From assembly GCF_001042475.2 (NCBI RefSeq), contig NZ_LECW02000022.1, positions 162,329 to 226,328 on the forward strand: DNA of 64,000 nucleotides, read 5' to 3'. Below the pieces are notes generated by a model. The model saw only the letters and a list, made by a program, of their open reading frames with translations, made no database searches and was not told where the DNA came from. Positions 1 through 10,578 of this stretch are shown here, in pieces; the stretch's first letter is position 1; every line of letters starts with the position of its first letter. The translations under genes were made by a program, and so were the position numbers. This DNA comes from Bacillus glycinifermentans (GTDB lineage Bacteria; Bacillota; Bacilli; Bacillales; Bacillaceae).

Positions 1-147
1 ACATTTGAAGAAATCTGGGACATGCTTTTCAATGAAACGATCGACGGCTGGTCTGGTAAACACCGGGACTTTTGCGAGAATTTGATAAAAGGGCAGCCGT
101 TTTTTGAAAAACTGTGGGAAATCGAAAATGAGTCTAAAGTCAACTAA
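1..147 (+). CDS. yjbA: YjbA (UPF0736 family), 3' end only
   Basis: The window opens inside a frame that reads 48 codons and ends with TAA at 145-147. The peptide is acidic and aromatic, begins TFEEIWDML and ends EIENESKVN. In B. subtilis the gene just upstream of trpS, on the opposite strand, is yjbA, a conserved protein of unknown function, and both the position and the peptide fit it. The N-terminal part lies outside the window, so length and start cannot be judged. Confidence 0.75.
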   Translation, partial: TFEEIWDMLFNETIDGWSGKHRDFCENLIKGQPFFEKLWEIENESKVN

Positions 148-242
148 ATAAGAAGCAGAGAGGCTGTCGAGCATGCCGATGGCCTTTTTCGTTTGCTTCA
201 GCGACATTTTATTAGAAAAGAAAAAGCTTTTGAATAAACGAG

Positions 243-275
243 AAACCACTTTCCACGGCAAGGGAAAGCGGTTTT
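243..275. terminator. Bidirectional terminator between yjbA and trpS
   Basis: The arms AACCACTTTCC and GGAAAGCGGTT (244-254 / 263-273) pair around a short loop and are flanked by A/T runs on both sides. It sits between convergent yjbA and trpS and probably ends both transcripts. Confidence 0.75.
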
Positions 276-279
276 GTTA

Positions 280-1545
<1,266 letters not shown>

Positions 1546-1552
1546 TAATTTT

Positions 1553-1581
1553 ATTATATATAAAATTGAAATAAAAGTCAC
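1553..1581 (-). promoter_or_regulatory. Sigma-A promoter of the trpS T-box transcript
   Basis: On the minus strand GTGACT (1581-1576) and a perfect TATAAT (1558-1553) are separated by 17 nt. They place the start near 1546, just before the T-box leader. Confidence 0.65.
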
Positions 1582-1809
1582 CAGTGTTAAATAAAGAATC
1601 TTGTGAAAGCGATGAAAAACGTTTGCTTAATGGCCGGACGTCTTTATTGCGTATGGAGATTGTTATATGTAAAAAACGATTTTGACAGGATTAAGGAGCT
1701 TTTGATTTTAACGATGTTACGCTTTAAAACAGAGAAGTATCTTAAGAACTTTGGCAGAAAAGCTGACAAAGTTGAATTGTTTGAATAAAAAAATAATTGA
1801 AAATTAATA

Positions 1810-1838
1810 TTGCAATAAATTATTCTATTAATTATAAT
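1810..1838 (+). promoter_or_regulatory. Sigma-A promoter for the opp operon
   Basis: TTGCAA (1810-1815), a 17-nt spacer and TATAAT (1833-1838) lie about 160 nt upstream of oppA. The long leader leaves room for control, but no riboswitch is recognised in it. Confidence 0.65.
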
Positions 1839-2000
1839 GAATTTGTTCACTTCGGTGTTACAGGTTCTTTACATAATAAATATTCAGAAAAGACGAAACA
1901 AAGGAAAAAGTATGGCAAGTGGGCCTATTACTTTTTTATGATAAATCTGAATGTTGAGGAGTAAGGAACTAAAAAAATATCATCATAGGGGGGTTTCTCT

Positions 2001-3629
2001 TTGAAGAAGCGTTTGTCATTTATCAGTTTACTGCTTATGTTCACCCTCGTTTTGAGCGCTTGCGGTTTCAGCTCGAGCTCTGGAGACGGCGGCAAGAAAG
2101 ACAGCAATGGAAAAGATACATTGAATGTCAATATTAAAACTGAACCGTTTTCATTGAATCCGGGCCTTGCAAACGATACAGTTTCCGCAAACGTGTTTCG
2201 CCAGACGTTCGAAGGATTGACAACGATTGGCAAGGACGGAAAGCCGGTCAATGCGGCAGCTGAAAAGATCGAAATCAGCAAAGACCAGAAAACATATACG
2301 TTTACAATCCGGAAAGATGCCAAATGGTCAAACGGAGATCCTGTAACAGCCGGGGACTTTGAATATGCCTGGAAGTGGGCGCTTAACCCGAAAAACGAAT
2401 CGCAATACGCCTACCAGCTTTACTACTTAAAAGGCGGTGAAGCGGCAAACACAGGCAAAGGAAAGATTGATGATGTCGGCGTTAAAGCGGTCGATGACAA
2501 GACATTGAAGGTCGAGCTTGAAAAACCGACGCCGTACTTCACGGAACTTACCGCGTTTTACACTTACATGCCGGTCAATAAAAAAGTCGCTGAGAAACAT
2601 CCGAAGTGGTATACGAAGGCTGATGAAAATTACGTTTCAAACGGACCTTTCAAAATGACGGCATGGAAGCACAGCGGGAACATCGTACTGGAGAAAAACG
2701 ACCAGTACTGGGATAAAGATTCCGTAAAACTGAAAAAGATTAACATGGCGATGGTCAACGACCCTAACACAGGCCTGAACATGTATAAAAAAGGCGAGAT
2801 TGACTTTGTAGGACTGCCTCTTGACGAGATTCCGACGGATGCGATCCCAAGCCTTAAAAAAGAAGGCTTGAACATTGATCCGTACGCAGGGGTGTACATT
2901 TATAAATTCAACACAGAATCTGCTCCGCTGAACAACGTCAACATCCGCAAAGCCTTGACATATGCGATCAACCGCGAAGCGATCGTCAAAAACATCACAC
3001 AGGCTGAGCAGATTCCGGCGACCGGATTCGTACCTCCGGCAGTCACAGGATTTGAGTCAAACAAACCATACTACAAAGACCATGATGTTGCAAAAGCAAA
3101 AGAATATCTGAAAAAAGGCTTAAAAGAGCTGGGCCTTAAAAAGGCGTCAGATCTACCGAAAATCACGCTTTCTTACAACACGGATGAAGGTCATCAAAAA
3201 ATCGCTCAAGCCGTCCAGGAAATGTGGAACAAGGATTTAGGCGTTAAAGTTGAATTGGGCAATGAAGAGTGGAACGTTTATATCGATAAGCTTCATTCAG
3301 GCAACTATCAAATCGGCCGATTGGGCTGGCTCGCCGACTTTAACGACGGCATGAACTTCCTTGAAACATACCGGGATAAAGAAGGCGGAAACAACGATAC
3401 AAACTGGGAAAATGCGAAATATAAAGAGCTTCTCTCAAAAGCTTCAACCGAAACGGATGATCAAAAGCGCGTCGAGCTGATGAAACAAGCCGAAGGCATC
3501 CTGATGGATGAAATGCCGATCGCTCCGATCTACTTCTATACGATGCCTTACCTGCACGATAAGAGCTTAAAAGGCTTTGTTTTGACAGGTACAGGAGAGC
3601 TCTATTTCAAAACAGCGTATTTTGAATAA
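2001..3629 (+). CDS. oppA: Oligopeptide ABC transporter, substrate-binding lipoprotein
   Basis: The extracellular, lipid-anchored solute-binding protein of the Opp importer, which delivers oligopeptides, including signalling peptides in Bacillus, to OppBC. Length is 542 aa, family-typical. The N-terminus MKKRLSF, a hydrophobic stretch and the lipobox LSAC (Cys about residue 20) mark a signal-peptidase II substrate. The rest matches SBP family 5, with the NGDPVTAGDFEYAWKW segment near residue 110. The start is TTG, chosen because AGGGGGG lies just upstream and the signal peptide begins there. It is the first gene of oppABCDF. Confidence 0.96.
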   Translation: MKKRLSFISLLLMFTLVLSACGFSSSSGDGGKKDSNGKDTLNVNIKTEPFSLNPGLANDTVSANVFRQTFEGLTTIGKDGKPVNAAAEKIEISKDQKTYTFTIRKDAKWSNGDPVTAGDFEYAWKWALNPKNESQYAYQLYYLKGGEAANTGKGKIDDVGVKAVDDKTLKVELEKPTPYFTELTAFYTYMPVNKKVAEKHPKWYTKADENYVSNGPFKMTAWKHSGNIVLEKNDQYWDKDSVKLKKINMAMVNDPNTGLNMYKKGEIDFVGLPLDEIPTDAIPSLKKEGLNIDPYAGVYIYKFNTESAPLNNVNIRKALTYAINREAIVKNITQAEQIPATGFVPPAVTGFESNKPYYKDHDVAKAKEYLKKGLKELGLKKASDLPKITLSYNTDEGHQKIAQAVQEMWNKDLGVKVELGNEEWNVYIDKLHSGNYQIGRLGWLADFNDGMNFLETYRDKEGGNNDTNWENAKYKELLSKASTETDDQKRVELMKQAEGILMDEMPIAPIYFYTMPYLHDKSLKGFVLTGTGELYFKTAYFE

Positions 3630-3639
3630 AACTGCATTA

Positions 3640-3684
3640 AAAAGTATATGGGGGCTCTAAAGGATTTTTCCCCCATATACTTTT
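3640..3684 (+). terminator. Attenuating hairpin between oppA and oppB
   Basis: A perfect 15-bp inverted repeat, AAAGTATATGGGGG and its complement, followed by a T-rich stretch, lies in the only long gap of the operon. It probably makes most transcripts stop after oppA, giving binding protein in excess over the membrane complex, or protects the oppA 3' end. Confidence 0.8.
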
Positions 3685-3731
3685 ATTTATGATAAGAGTT
3701 TAATAGACTGAAAATTCGGAGGTGTGTAAAC

Positions 3732-4667
3732 ATGATTAAATTTTTAGGCCGTCGTCTCGTTTATATGCTGATTTCTCTATGGGTGATTGTCACTGCTACC
3801 TTCTTCCTGATGAGATCGATACCTGGCGGACCATTTTCAGGCGAGAAGAAGCTTCCTCCTGCAATCGAAGCCAGCCTCAATTCATACTATGGTTTAGACC
3901 AGCCCCTCTTTAAACAATATCTCGACTATTTGGTGTCAGTAATGAAGTGGGATTTCGGGCCATCATTTAAATACAAAGGACAAACCGTGAACGAACTGAT
4001 CAACTCCGGTTTCCCGATTTCTTTTACACTGGGAATGGAAGCGATTTGCCTTGCGCTTGCTTTCGGCGTGTTATTTGGCGTTATCGCAGCGCTGAAGCGC
4101 AATCAATGGCAGGATTATACAGCGATGATTATCGCTGTCATCGGCATCTCTGTACCGAACTTTATCATGGCCGCGCTGTTGCAGTATGTACTGGCGATGA
4201 AGCTGGGCTGGTTCCCTGTCGCACAATGGGAATCATGGGGCCATACCGTTCTGCCGGCGATCGCCGTGTCATCAATGCCGATGGCGTTTATCGCCCGGCT
4301 GACGCGTTCAAGCATGCTCGAAGTGCTTAGCAGCGATTACATACGTACGGCGAAGGCGAAAGGTCTTAGCACTGCAGCCATTACCGTCAAGCATGCGATA
4401 CGGAACGCGATCATGCCGGTTGTTACATATATGGGACCGATGGCAGCATCTATTTTGACAGGGACGTTTGTCGTTGAAAAAATCTTCGGCATACCGGGAC
4501 TCGGCATGCACTTCGTCACAAGCATCACGAACCGCGATTATACGGTTATCATGGGCGTCACCGTGTTTTTCGGCGCGATCTTACTGCTTTGCGTCCTCAT
4601 AGTTGATATTTTATACGGCTTAATCGATCCGCGCATCAAACTGTTTGGCGCTAAGAAAGGGGAGTAA
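3732..4667 (+). CDS. oppB: Oligopeptide ABC transporter permease OppB
   Basis: One of the two membrane-spanning subunits of the Opp importer. The 311 residues have an N-terminal helix ([17 protein letters not shown]), a periplasm-facing loop and about five further helices. The inner-membrane permease EAA loop lies in the [16 protein letters not shown] region near residue 205, where the ATPases dock. An RBS (GGAGGTGTG) precedes ATG. oppC follows at a 4-nt gap. Function is inferred from family and operon. Confidence 0.95.
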   Translation: MIKFLGRRLVYMLISLWVIVTATFFLMRSIPGGPFSGEKKLPPAIEASLNSYYGLDQPLFKQYLDYLVSVMKWDFGPSFKYKGQTVNELINSGFPISFTLGMEAICLALAFGVLFGVIAALKRNQWQDYTAMIIAVIGISVPNFIMAALLQYVLAMKLGWFPVAQWESWGHTVLPAIAVSSMPMAFIARLTRSSMLEVLSSDYIRTAKAKGLSTAAITVKHAIRNAIMPVVTYMGPMAASILTGTFVVEKIFGIPGLGMHFVTSITNRDYTVIMGVTVFFGAILLLCVLIVDILYGLIDPRIKLFGAKKGE

Positions 4668-4671
4668 AAGG

Positions 4672-5589
4672 ATGCAGCAAATACCTAAAGACATGTTTGA
4701 ACCTGCAGCTGTCGACCATAGCGAAGCGGAGAAAATCTCCAAGAAAAACCTTTCTTTTTGGACGGACGTGTTTTTGAGATTTAAAGAAAACAAGCTTGCG
4801 ATGTGCGGCCTTATCGTTCTCATTCTCATCGCGCTGATGGCCATCTTTGCGCCGGTGTTTTCAAGCTTTCATTATGATGAAACGAATTTGACCAATGCGA
4901 ACAAACCGCCGAGCGGAGAGCACTGGTTTGGCACCGATGACCTCGGCAGGGACGTGTTTGTCCGCACATGGGTCGGAGCCCGCATCTCGCTGACAATCGG
5001 TCTTGCCGCCGCGCTGATCGACGTTTTGATCGGCGTCATCTGGGGTGCGATTTCAGGCATCAGAGGCGGACGCACTGACGAAATCATGATGAGAATCGCG
5101 GACATCTTATGGGCGATTCCTTCCTTATTGATGACGATCCTTCTTCTCGTCGTCATGGGAAAAGGGTTAATCACGATGATCCTCGCAATGGTCATTACAG
5201 GATGGATCAATATGGCGAGAATCGTGCGCGGACAGGTGCTCCAGCTTAAAAATCAGGAATTCGTTCTCGCTTCAAGAACATTGGGTGCGAAAAACTCGCG
5301 CATCATCAGAAAACACCTGCTTCCAAACATTATGAGCCCGATTTTGGTGACGATGACATTGACCGTCCCTACTGCGATTTTCTATGAAGCGTTCTTAAGC
5401 TATCTTGGCCTCGGCGTCCCGCAGCCGCTGGCAAGCTGGGGGACGATGGCGACAGACGGCGTGCAGGGCCTGGAATATTATCCTTGGCGTTTGTTCTTCC
5501 CGGCTACATTTATCTGCCTGACCATGTTTGCATTCAACGTTATCGGCGACGGATTGCGCGACGCTTTAGATCCGAAGCTGCGTAAATAA
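4672..5589 (+). CDS. oppC: Oligopeptide ABC transporter permease OppC
   Basis: The second membrane subunit of the Opp importer. The frame stays open upstream to 4645, inside oppB, but ATG 4672 is chosen: AAAGGGGAG lies 7-15 nt before it, and the resulting 305 residues begin MQQIPKDMFEP, as in other OppC proteins. A hydrophilic N-terminus of about 35 residues precedes the first helix. The motif HWFGTDDLGRDVFVR near residue 85 is a family hallmark, and the EAA loop is around VLASRTLGAKNSRIIRK. Tightly spaced between oppB and oppD. Confidence 0.95.
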   Translation: MQQIPKDMFEPAAVDHSEAEKISKKNLSFWTDVFLRFKENKLAMCGLIVLILIALMAIFAPVFSSFHYDETNLTNANKPPSGEHWFGTDDLGRDVFVRTWVGARISLTIGLAAALIDVLIGVIWGAISGIRGGRTDEIMMRIADILWAIPSLLMTILLLVVMGKGLITMILAMVITGWINMARIVRGQVLQLKNQEFVLASRTLGAKNSRIIRKHLLPNIMSPILVTMTLTVPTAIFYEAFLSYLGLGVPQPLASWGTMATDGVQGLEYYPWRLFFPATFICLTMFAFNVIGDGLRDALDPKLRK

Positions 5590-5602
5590 AGGAGTGAGAA
5601 AG

Positions 5603-6670
5603 ATGAAACACTTACTTGAGGTGAAAGATTTAGCCATTTCTTTTAAAACATACGCCGGAGAAGTCCAGGCCATCCGCGGTGTCAACTTTCACGTTGACAA
5701 AGGGGAGACGCTTGCGATCGTCGGGGAATCCGGATCTGGAAAAAGCGTCACTTCACAGGCGATCATGAAGCTGATACCGATGCCTCCGGGCTATTTTAAG
5801 AGCGGACAGATTTTATTTGACGGACAGGATTTGGTGCCGAAATCGGAAAAAGAGATGCAGTCGATCCGCGGCAAAGAGATCGGCATGATCTTTCAAGACC
5901 CGATGACATCGTTGAATCCGACGATGAAAGTCGGCCGCCAGATAACAGAGGTTTTGTTTAAACACGAGAATATTTCCAAGGAAGATGCGAATAAACGTGC
6001 GGTAGAACTGCTCAGCCTTGTCGGAATTCCGATGCCTGAACGCCGCGTAAATCAATATCCGCACGAATTCAGCGGGGGAATGAGGCAGCGGGTCGTCATC
6101 GCGATGGCGCTTGCCGCCAACCCGAAGCTGCTGATCGCGGACGAACCGACGACCGCCCTTGATGTGACCATTCAGGCGCAAATTTTGGAACTGATGAAAG
6201 AATTGCAGAAAAAGATCGAAACATCGATCATTTTTATCACCCACGATCTCGGCGTCGTCGCCAACGTGGCCGACCGGGTAGCCGTTATGTATGCCGGACA
6301 GATCGTCGAGATTGGAACGGTTGACGAAATTTTCTACAATCCGAAGCATCCTTATACATGGGGTCTTTTAGCTTCAATGCCGAGCCTTGACAATGACGGG
6401 GATGAAGAATTGATGGCGATACCGGGATCTCCGCCTGATCTGACGAATCCGCCGAAAGGCGACGCGTTTGCATTAAGAAGTCCGTATGCGATGAAAATCG
6501 ATTTTGAACAGGAACCGCCGATGTTTAAAGTATCTGATACGCATTATGTGAAATCGTGGCTCCTGCATCCGGATGCGCCAAAGGTTGAACCGCCTGCGGC
6601 TGTTAAAAGCAAAATGCGGGAGTTTAAAAATCAATACGTAAAACCGGTTCAAGTGAAAGAAGGTGAATGA
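5603..6670 (+). CDS. oppD: Oligopeptide ABC transporter ATPase OppD
   Basis: One of the two cytoplasmic ATPases that power peptide import. Walker A is GESGSGKS (about residues 41-48), the ABC signature is EFSGGMRQRV, Walker B is LLIADEP, and the H-loop is ITHD. The C-terminal oligopeptide-transporter extension, with the HPYTWGLLASMP and IPGSPPDL segments, is complete. ATG 5603 is preferred over GTG 5594, because AAGGAG ends at 5594 and would overlap the GTG but lies at normal distance from the ATG. The length is then 355 aa. Confidence 0.95.
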   Translation: MKHLLEVKDLAISFKTYAGEVQAIRGVNFHVDKGETLAIVGESGSGKSVTSQAIMKLIPMPPGYFKSGQILFDGQDLVPKSEKEMQSIRGKEIGMIFQDPMTSLNPTMKVGRQITEVLFKHENISKEDANKRAVELLSLVGIPMPERRVNQYPHEFSGGMRQRVVIAMALAANPKLLIADEPTTALDVTIQAQILELMKELQKKIETSIIFITHDLGVVANVADRVAVMYAGQIVEIGTVDEIFYNPKHPYTWGLLASMPSLDNDGDEELMAIPGSPPDLTNPPKGDAFALRSPYAMKIDFEQEPPMFKVSDTHYVKSWLLHPDAPKVEPPAAVKSKMREFKNQYVKPVQVKEGE

Positions 6671-6671
6671 T

Positions 6672-7595
6672 ATGGCAGAAAAACTGCTCGAAATCAAGAA
6701 CTTAAAACAGCACTTCTCAACGCCCAAAGGAACGGTAAAGGCTGTCGACGGAATCACGTTCGACATCTACAAAGGGGAAACGCTCGGCCTTGTCGGAGAA
6801 TCCGGCTGCGGAAAGTCGACGACAGGACGGACGATCATCAGGTTATATGAAGCGACTTCGGGTGAGGTGCTGTTTAAAGGAAAGAATGTGCACGGCAAAA
6901 AATCCGCCAAAGATCTTCTCGAGTTCAACCGGAAAATGCAAATGATCTTTCAGGACCCGTATGCTTCATTAAATCCGCGGATGACGGTGGCCGATATCGT
7001 CGCCGAAGGGATCGACATTCACGGCTTGGCAAAAACGAAGCAGGAGCGCCTTGCAAGGGTTCACGAGCTTTTGAAGCTGGTCGGCTTGAATGAAGAGCAC
7101 GCCAACCGCTATCCGCACGAATTTTCCGGCGGTCAGCGGCAGCGGATCGGCATCGCAAGAGCGCTTGCTGTTGAACCTGAATTCATCATTGCCGATGAGC
7201 CGATCTCCGCGCTTGACGTGTCCATCCAGGCTCAGGTCGTCAACTTGATGAAGGATCTGCAAAAGGAGAGAGGATTGACATATTTATTCATCGCCCACGA
7301 TTTATCGATGGTGAAATACATCAGCGACCGGATCGGCGTCATGTATTTCGGAAAGCTGGTTGAACTTGCGGCAGCCGAGGAATTATACGAAAATCCGCTT
7401 CATCCTTATACACAGTCGCTGCTTTCTGCGATTCCTCTTCCGGACCCGGATTATGAGCGCACACGGGTGAGAAAAACGTATGATCCATCCGTTCACAAGC
7501 TGAAAGACGGTGAACAGATGGAGCTTCGCGAAGTGAAGCCTGGGCATTTTGTAATGTGTTCCGAGGAAGAATTTGCAGCGTATCAGTCCAAATAA
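6672..7595 (+). CDS. oppF: Oligopeptide ABC transporter ATPase OppF
   Basis: Partner ATPase of OppD. Walker A is GESGCGKST (about residue 45), with signature EFSGGQRQRI, Walker B FIIADEP and H-loop IAHD, followed by the short opp-type C-terminus. ATG 6672 lies one base after the oppD stop, with GAAGGTG (6659-6665) as RBS; the upstream in-frame GTG overlaps that RBS and is rejected. The protein is 307 aa. It is the last gene of the operon and is followed by a terminator. Confidence 0.95.
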   Translation: MAEKLLEIKNLKQHFSTPKGTVKAVDGITFDIYKGETLGLVGESGCGKSTTGRTIIRLYEATSGEVLFKGKNVHGKKSAKDLLEFNRKMQMIFQDPYASLNPRMTVADIVAEGIDIHGLAKTKQERLARVHELLKLVGLNEEHANRYPHEFSGGQRQRIGIARALAVEPEFIIADEPISALDVSIQAQVVNLMKDLQKERGLTYLFIAHDLSMVKYISDRIGVMYFGKLVELAAAEELYENPLHPYTQSLLSAIPLPDPDYERTRVRKTYDPSVHKLKDGEQMELREVKPGHFVMCSEEEFAAYQSK

Positions 7596-7605
7596 AAGCT
7601 TACGA

Positions 7606-7636
7606 GACAGCCGCGCAGGCTGTCTTCTTTTTTGTA
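7606..7636 (+). terminator. Terminator of the opp operon
   Basis: GACAGCC/GGCTGTC stem (7606-7624) followed by TTCTTTTTT. Confidence 0.85.
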
Positions 7637-7644
7637 AAAAAAAC

Positions 7645-7670
7645 TGAAACTTTCGGGCCGAACATCCGTC
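7645..7670 (+). promoter_or_regulatory. ECF-sigma type promoter upstream of yjbC-spxA
   Basis: TGAAAC (7645-7650), 16 nt, then CGTC (7667-7670) matches the ECF (sigma-W/sigma-X class) consensus exactly. In B. subtilis the yjbC-spxA operon is known to have several stress promoters including ECF ones. The exact sigma factor cannot be told from sequence. Confidence 0.7.
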
Positions 7671-7785
7671 TTAGTATATGTAAGCGCAACATGCTGCTTT
7701 GCTCCAGGAGGTTTGTTTAATTTTATGAGAAAGCGGGTATATCTAAGGTGTGAATCATAAAAGAACAGCCATAAGGAGTAGATGA

Positions 7786-8364
7786 ATGAACTGGTATGAG
7801 AAGCTCAGCGAGTATTTTACCGTTGAAGAAATGAAGTCGAAAGAGCATATGGAAGCATTATTAAAGGAACGAGACGACATATACCATAAAGAAGAAGGCA
7901 GGCATCACGTTTTGATGTATGCCGAGTTTGATTCCTTTATTTTCATTGACTATTTATTCGTTTCAAAGGATGCAAGGGGCCAGGGGCTCGGTTCAAAACT
8001 GATAGAGGCTCTTAAAAAGAAAAACAAACCGATCCTTCTTGAGGTCGAACCCGTTGATGAAGATGATGCTGATACGGCGAAGCGGCTCAAATTTTATCAA
8101 AAGGAAAACTTTAAACACGCTGAGTCAGTCGGCTACCGGCGCCGGTCTTTGGCTACCGGCAAAGTAAACAAAATGGAGATCCTCTACTGGTCTCCGAAAT
8201 CAAACACAGAAGAAGAAGTATTTGAAGCCATGAAAAAAACGTACGAAAAGATCCATACATACAAAGACGAAAAATGGTATGGAGAATCGTTCGAACACGT
8301 TGATGATGTCCTAAAGATCATTGACGAGGAAAAGCAGAAAAACATTTTCGATGAATTAAACTAA
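7786..8364 (+). CDS. yjbC: GNAT-family acetyltransferase YjbC, in the spx operon
   Basis: A putative N-acetyltransferase of unknown substrate. Of 192 residues, the first half carries a GNAT core: DYLFVSKDARGQGLGSKLIEAL around residues 50-70 is the acetyl-CoA loop (RGQGLGS). The C-terminal 60 residues are charged and not obviously part of the fold. RBS AAGGAG precedes ATG. It lies upstream of spxA behind an ECF-type promoter, and in B. subtilis the two are co-transcribed under cell-envelope and oxidative stress. That link is known from the relative and inferred here. Confidence 0.88.
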   Translation: MNWYEKLSEYFTVEEMKSKEHMEALLKERDDIYHKEEGRHHVLMYAEFDSFIFIDYLFVSKDARGQGLGSKLIEALKKKNKPILLEVEPVDEDDADTAKRLKFYQKENFKHAESVGYRRRSLATGKVNKMEILYWSPKSNTEEEVFEAMKKTYEKIHTYKDEKWYGESFEHVDDVLKIIDEEKQKNIFDELN

Positions 8365-8430
8365 ATGAGAATGAAATCCGGCTAAAAAAAGAAATGTCGC
8401 AGGATTGTCAAAAAATTTCTATTGCACACT

Positions 8431-8458
8431 GTTCACACTTACTTTTTTATAGTATAAT
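8431..8458 (+). promoter_or_regulatory. Sigma-A promoter directly upstream of spxA
   Basis: A perfect TATAAT (8453-8458) is preceded by GTTCAC (8431-8436) at 16 nt. It lies in the 176-nt gap between yjbC and spxA, which gives spxA its own promoter, as in B. subtilis where redox repressors act on it. No operator was assigned. Confidence 0.55.
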
Positions 8459-8540
8459 ACTCTATAAAGATTACTTCTTTAGAGTTATTTCAATTTAAGA
8501 ATAAGCTGATTTCATTCTACTTTCCAAGGAGTGAAGAATT

Positions 8541-8936
8541 ATGGTTACATTATATACATCACCAAGCTGTACGTCTTGCAGAAAGGCGCGCGCATGGCTG
8601 GAAGAGCACGATATCCCGTTTCAAGAAAGAAATATTTTTTCAGAGCCGTTATCAATTGATGAAATAAAAGAAATTTTGCGGATGACGGAAGACGGAACAG
8701 ACGAGATCATTTCAACCCGTTCCAAAGTATTCCAAAAGCTGAACGTCAACCTTGAAACGATGCCGCTTCAAGAGCTGTATCAGCTGATCAATGAACATCC
8801 CGGCCTCTTGCGCCGTCCGATTATCATCGACGAAAAACGCTTGCAAGTCGGATACAACGAAGATGAAATCCGTCGTTTCCTTCCGCGCAAAGTCCGTACG
8901 TTCCAATTAAGAGAAGCACAGCGTCTGGCAAACTAA
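8541..8936 (+). CDS. spxA: Redox-sensing global regulator Spx
   Basis: Spx binds the RNA polymerase alpha C-terminal domain and turns on thiol-stress genes when its CXXC switch is oxidised. Length is 131 aa. The ArsC-like fold starts [15 protein letters not shown], with the redox CTSC at residues 10-13. The Gly/Arg-rich [14 protein letters not shown] segment and the C-terminal ClpXP-degraded tail (ending RLAN) are present. Spx is unstable and presented to ClpXP by SpxH, which is encoded 6 kb downstream in this window. Confidence 0.97.
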   Translation: MVTLYTSPSCTSCRKARAWLEEHDIPFQERNIFSEPLSIDEIKEILRMTEDGTDEIISTRSKVFQKLNVNLETMPLQELYQLINEHPGLLRRPIIIDEKRLQVGYNEDEIRRFLPRKVRTFQLREAQRLAN

Positions 8937-8956
8937 GGCCGGCCTGAGTGAAATGA

Positions 8957-8987
8957 AAGAAGGCTGAATCATTCAGCCTTCTTTTTA
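8957..8987. terminator. Shared terminator of spxA and yjbE
   Basis: AAGGCTGAATCATTCAGCCTT (8960-8980), flanked by A- and T-rich sequence, lies between convergent spxA and yjbE. Confidence 0.85.
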
Positions 8988-9647
8988 ATGCTTTTCAATC
9001 GTCTGTTCGTAATAAATGCTGGCCAAAATGACAAAAATAACCGCAAGGACTGGAAACAGCATTTCAAGCGTACTGTGTCTGGCCATAAAGGATGACAGTT
9101 CCTGCTCCCTGACGATCATTTCACCGCCGGTGTATGCAAGGAGCCCGCTCCCTGCGTAGATGAGAAGCGGAAATTTGGAAAGAGCGGCCTGGATGAGCCT
9201 GCTGCCCCAAATGATGACCGGCACCGAAACCGCCAGGCCGATGACGACGAGCGTCAGGCGGCCTTGTGATGCGCCTGCCACAGCAATCACATTGTCAAGC
9301 GACATGAATAAATCGGCGATCACAATAATCCGAATCGCCTTCCACAAGGATGTCCCGCCTTTGACATGCTGGGCTTCCTTTTTTTCGATCAGAAGCTGAT
9401 ATCCTAAATACAGAAGGAAGATTCCTCCGATAAATTGCAGGTAAGGAACCGCAAGAAGATAAACCGCCAGAGTGGTCAGCATGATCCTCATCAAAATGGC
9501 AATGCCCGTGCCGATGATGATTGCTTTTTGCCTTTGCCGGGGAGGCAAACTCCGGCTCGCCATTGCAATGACGACCGCATTGTCGCCGCCGAGAATAAGG
9601 TCGATTCCGATGATGACAACAAACGGCATCAGTAATTCTTGTTCCAT
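8985..9647 (-). CDS. yjbE: TerC-family integral membrane protein YjbE
   Basis: A polytopic membrane protein of the TerC family. Several Bacillus TerC proteins are linked to manganese efflux, but YjbE itself has no firm role known to me. The sequence carries the TerC hallmark DLILGGDNAVVIAMASR near the N-terminus and a second Asp-rich membrane motif, DLFMSLDNVIAVAGA, near residue 110, plus about seven hydrophobic helices. ATG 9647 is preferred because GAGGTG lies 7 nt upstream; the frame stays open to a GTG at 9671. That gives 220 aa. Confidence 0.88.
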   Translation of the reverse strand: MEQELLMPFVVIIGIDLILGGDNAVVIAMASRSLPPRQRQKAIIIGTGIAILMRIMLTTLAVYLLAVPYLQFIGGIFLLYLGYQLLIEKKEAQHVKGGTSLWKAIRIIVIADLFMSLDNVIAVAGASQGRLTLVVIGLAVSVPVIIWGSRLIQAALSKFPLLIYAGSGLLAYTGGEMIVREQELSSFMARHSTLEMLFPVLAVIFVILASIYYEQTIEKH

Positions 9648-9905
9648 CAACTGGCACCTCGCTTTTTGCACCTCGCGTCATTTACTGCTTGTACAGCTAA
9701 TATATGAGGCTCATTCAAAATTATGTTAAGCCCGGCAGCAATGCGTTTTTATTTCTTTTGCATCTTTTTTATCATAAAATAGAAATGAAAGATTGATCCT
9801 GCATAAGGTTAAGAAGTGGACGTAATGGGTAAAGTGTAGTAAAGTACAATTAATTGGGAGCTTAGTTATCCCTTCAACATCTTACAAAGAAGGGAAGGTT
9901 GGCAA

Positions 9906-10544
9906 ATGGAAATCGAAAGAATAAATGAACATACGGTTAAGTTTTATATTTCCTACGGTGATATAGAAGACCGGGGGTTTGACAGAGAAGAAATCTGGTA
10001 CAATCGCGAACGCAGTGAAGAGCTGTTTTGGGAAATGATGGACGAAGTGCACGAAGAAGAAGAATTTGCCGTTGAAGGCCCCCTTTGGATTCAAGTGCAG
10101 GCCCTTGACAAGGGATTGGAAATCATTGTGACGAAAGCTCAGCTTTCCAAAGACGGCCAAAAGCTTGAACTGCCGATTCCTGAAGATAAAAAGCATGACC
10201 CAGCAGAGGAGACGCTCGACGCATTGCTGGAAGATTTTCATAAAGAAGAACAAACCGAGGAGCAGAAACTTCAGTTTGTGTTAAGGTTTAACGATTTTGA
10301 GGATGTCATCTCATTATCAAAAGTGACCATCAGCGGCTGTCAAACGTCTTTATATACTCACGAAAACCGCTATTATTTATTCGTGGATTTCAACGAAATG
10401 CCTGATAAAGAGATTGAAAATCAGCTGAGCATTTTGCTTGAATACGCATCAGAATCTAAGATGACGATTCATATGCTGAAGGAGTACGGAACGCTGATTA
10501 CAGCGGATCATGCTCTTGATACGATAAACAAATACTTTTCATAA
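9906..10544 (+). CDS. mecA: ClpC adaptor protein MecA
   Basis: MecA delivers substrates, classically the competence factor ComK, to ClpCP and stimulates ClpC assembly. The protein has 212 residues. The N-terminal substrate-binding region begins MEIERINEHTVKFYISYGDIEDRGF; the middle linker is acidic and rich in E/K; the C-terminal ClpC-binding domain starts around residue 118 (QFVLRFNDFEDVISLSK). It lies directly upstream of coiA, a ComK-regulated competence gene, so regulator turnover and a target gene are neighbours. Confidence 0.95.
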   Translation: MEIERINEHTVKFYISYGDIEDRGFDREEIWYNRERSEELFWEMMDEVHEEEEFAVEGPLWIQVQALDKGLEIIVTKAQLSKDGQKLELPIPEDKKHDPAEETLDALLEDFHKEEQTEEQKLQFVLRFNDFEDVISLSKVTISGCQTSLYTHENRYYLFVDFNEMPDKEIENQLSILLEYASESKMTIHMLKEYGTLITADHALDTINKYFS

Positions 10545-10545
10545 A

Positions 10546-10578
10546 AAAAGCCGATTTCTTTTCGAAATCGGTTTTTTT
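10546..10578 (+). terminator. mecA terminator
   Basis: CCGATTTC/GAAATCGG stem (10551-10558 / 10564-10571) followed by seven T. Its 3' arm and T tract overlap the first half of the ComK box. Confidence 0.85.

Noticed and set aside
1603..1788. 61-codon plus-strand ORF between trpS leader and oppA
   Set aside because: No convincing RBS, no recognisable domain, lies upstream of and partly across promoter-like DNA; the antisense ORF at 1644-1850 is equally weak.
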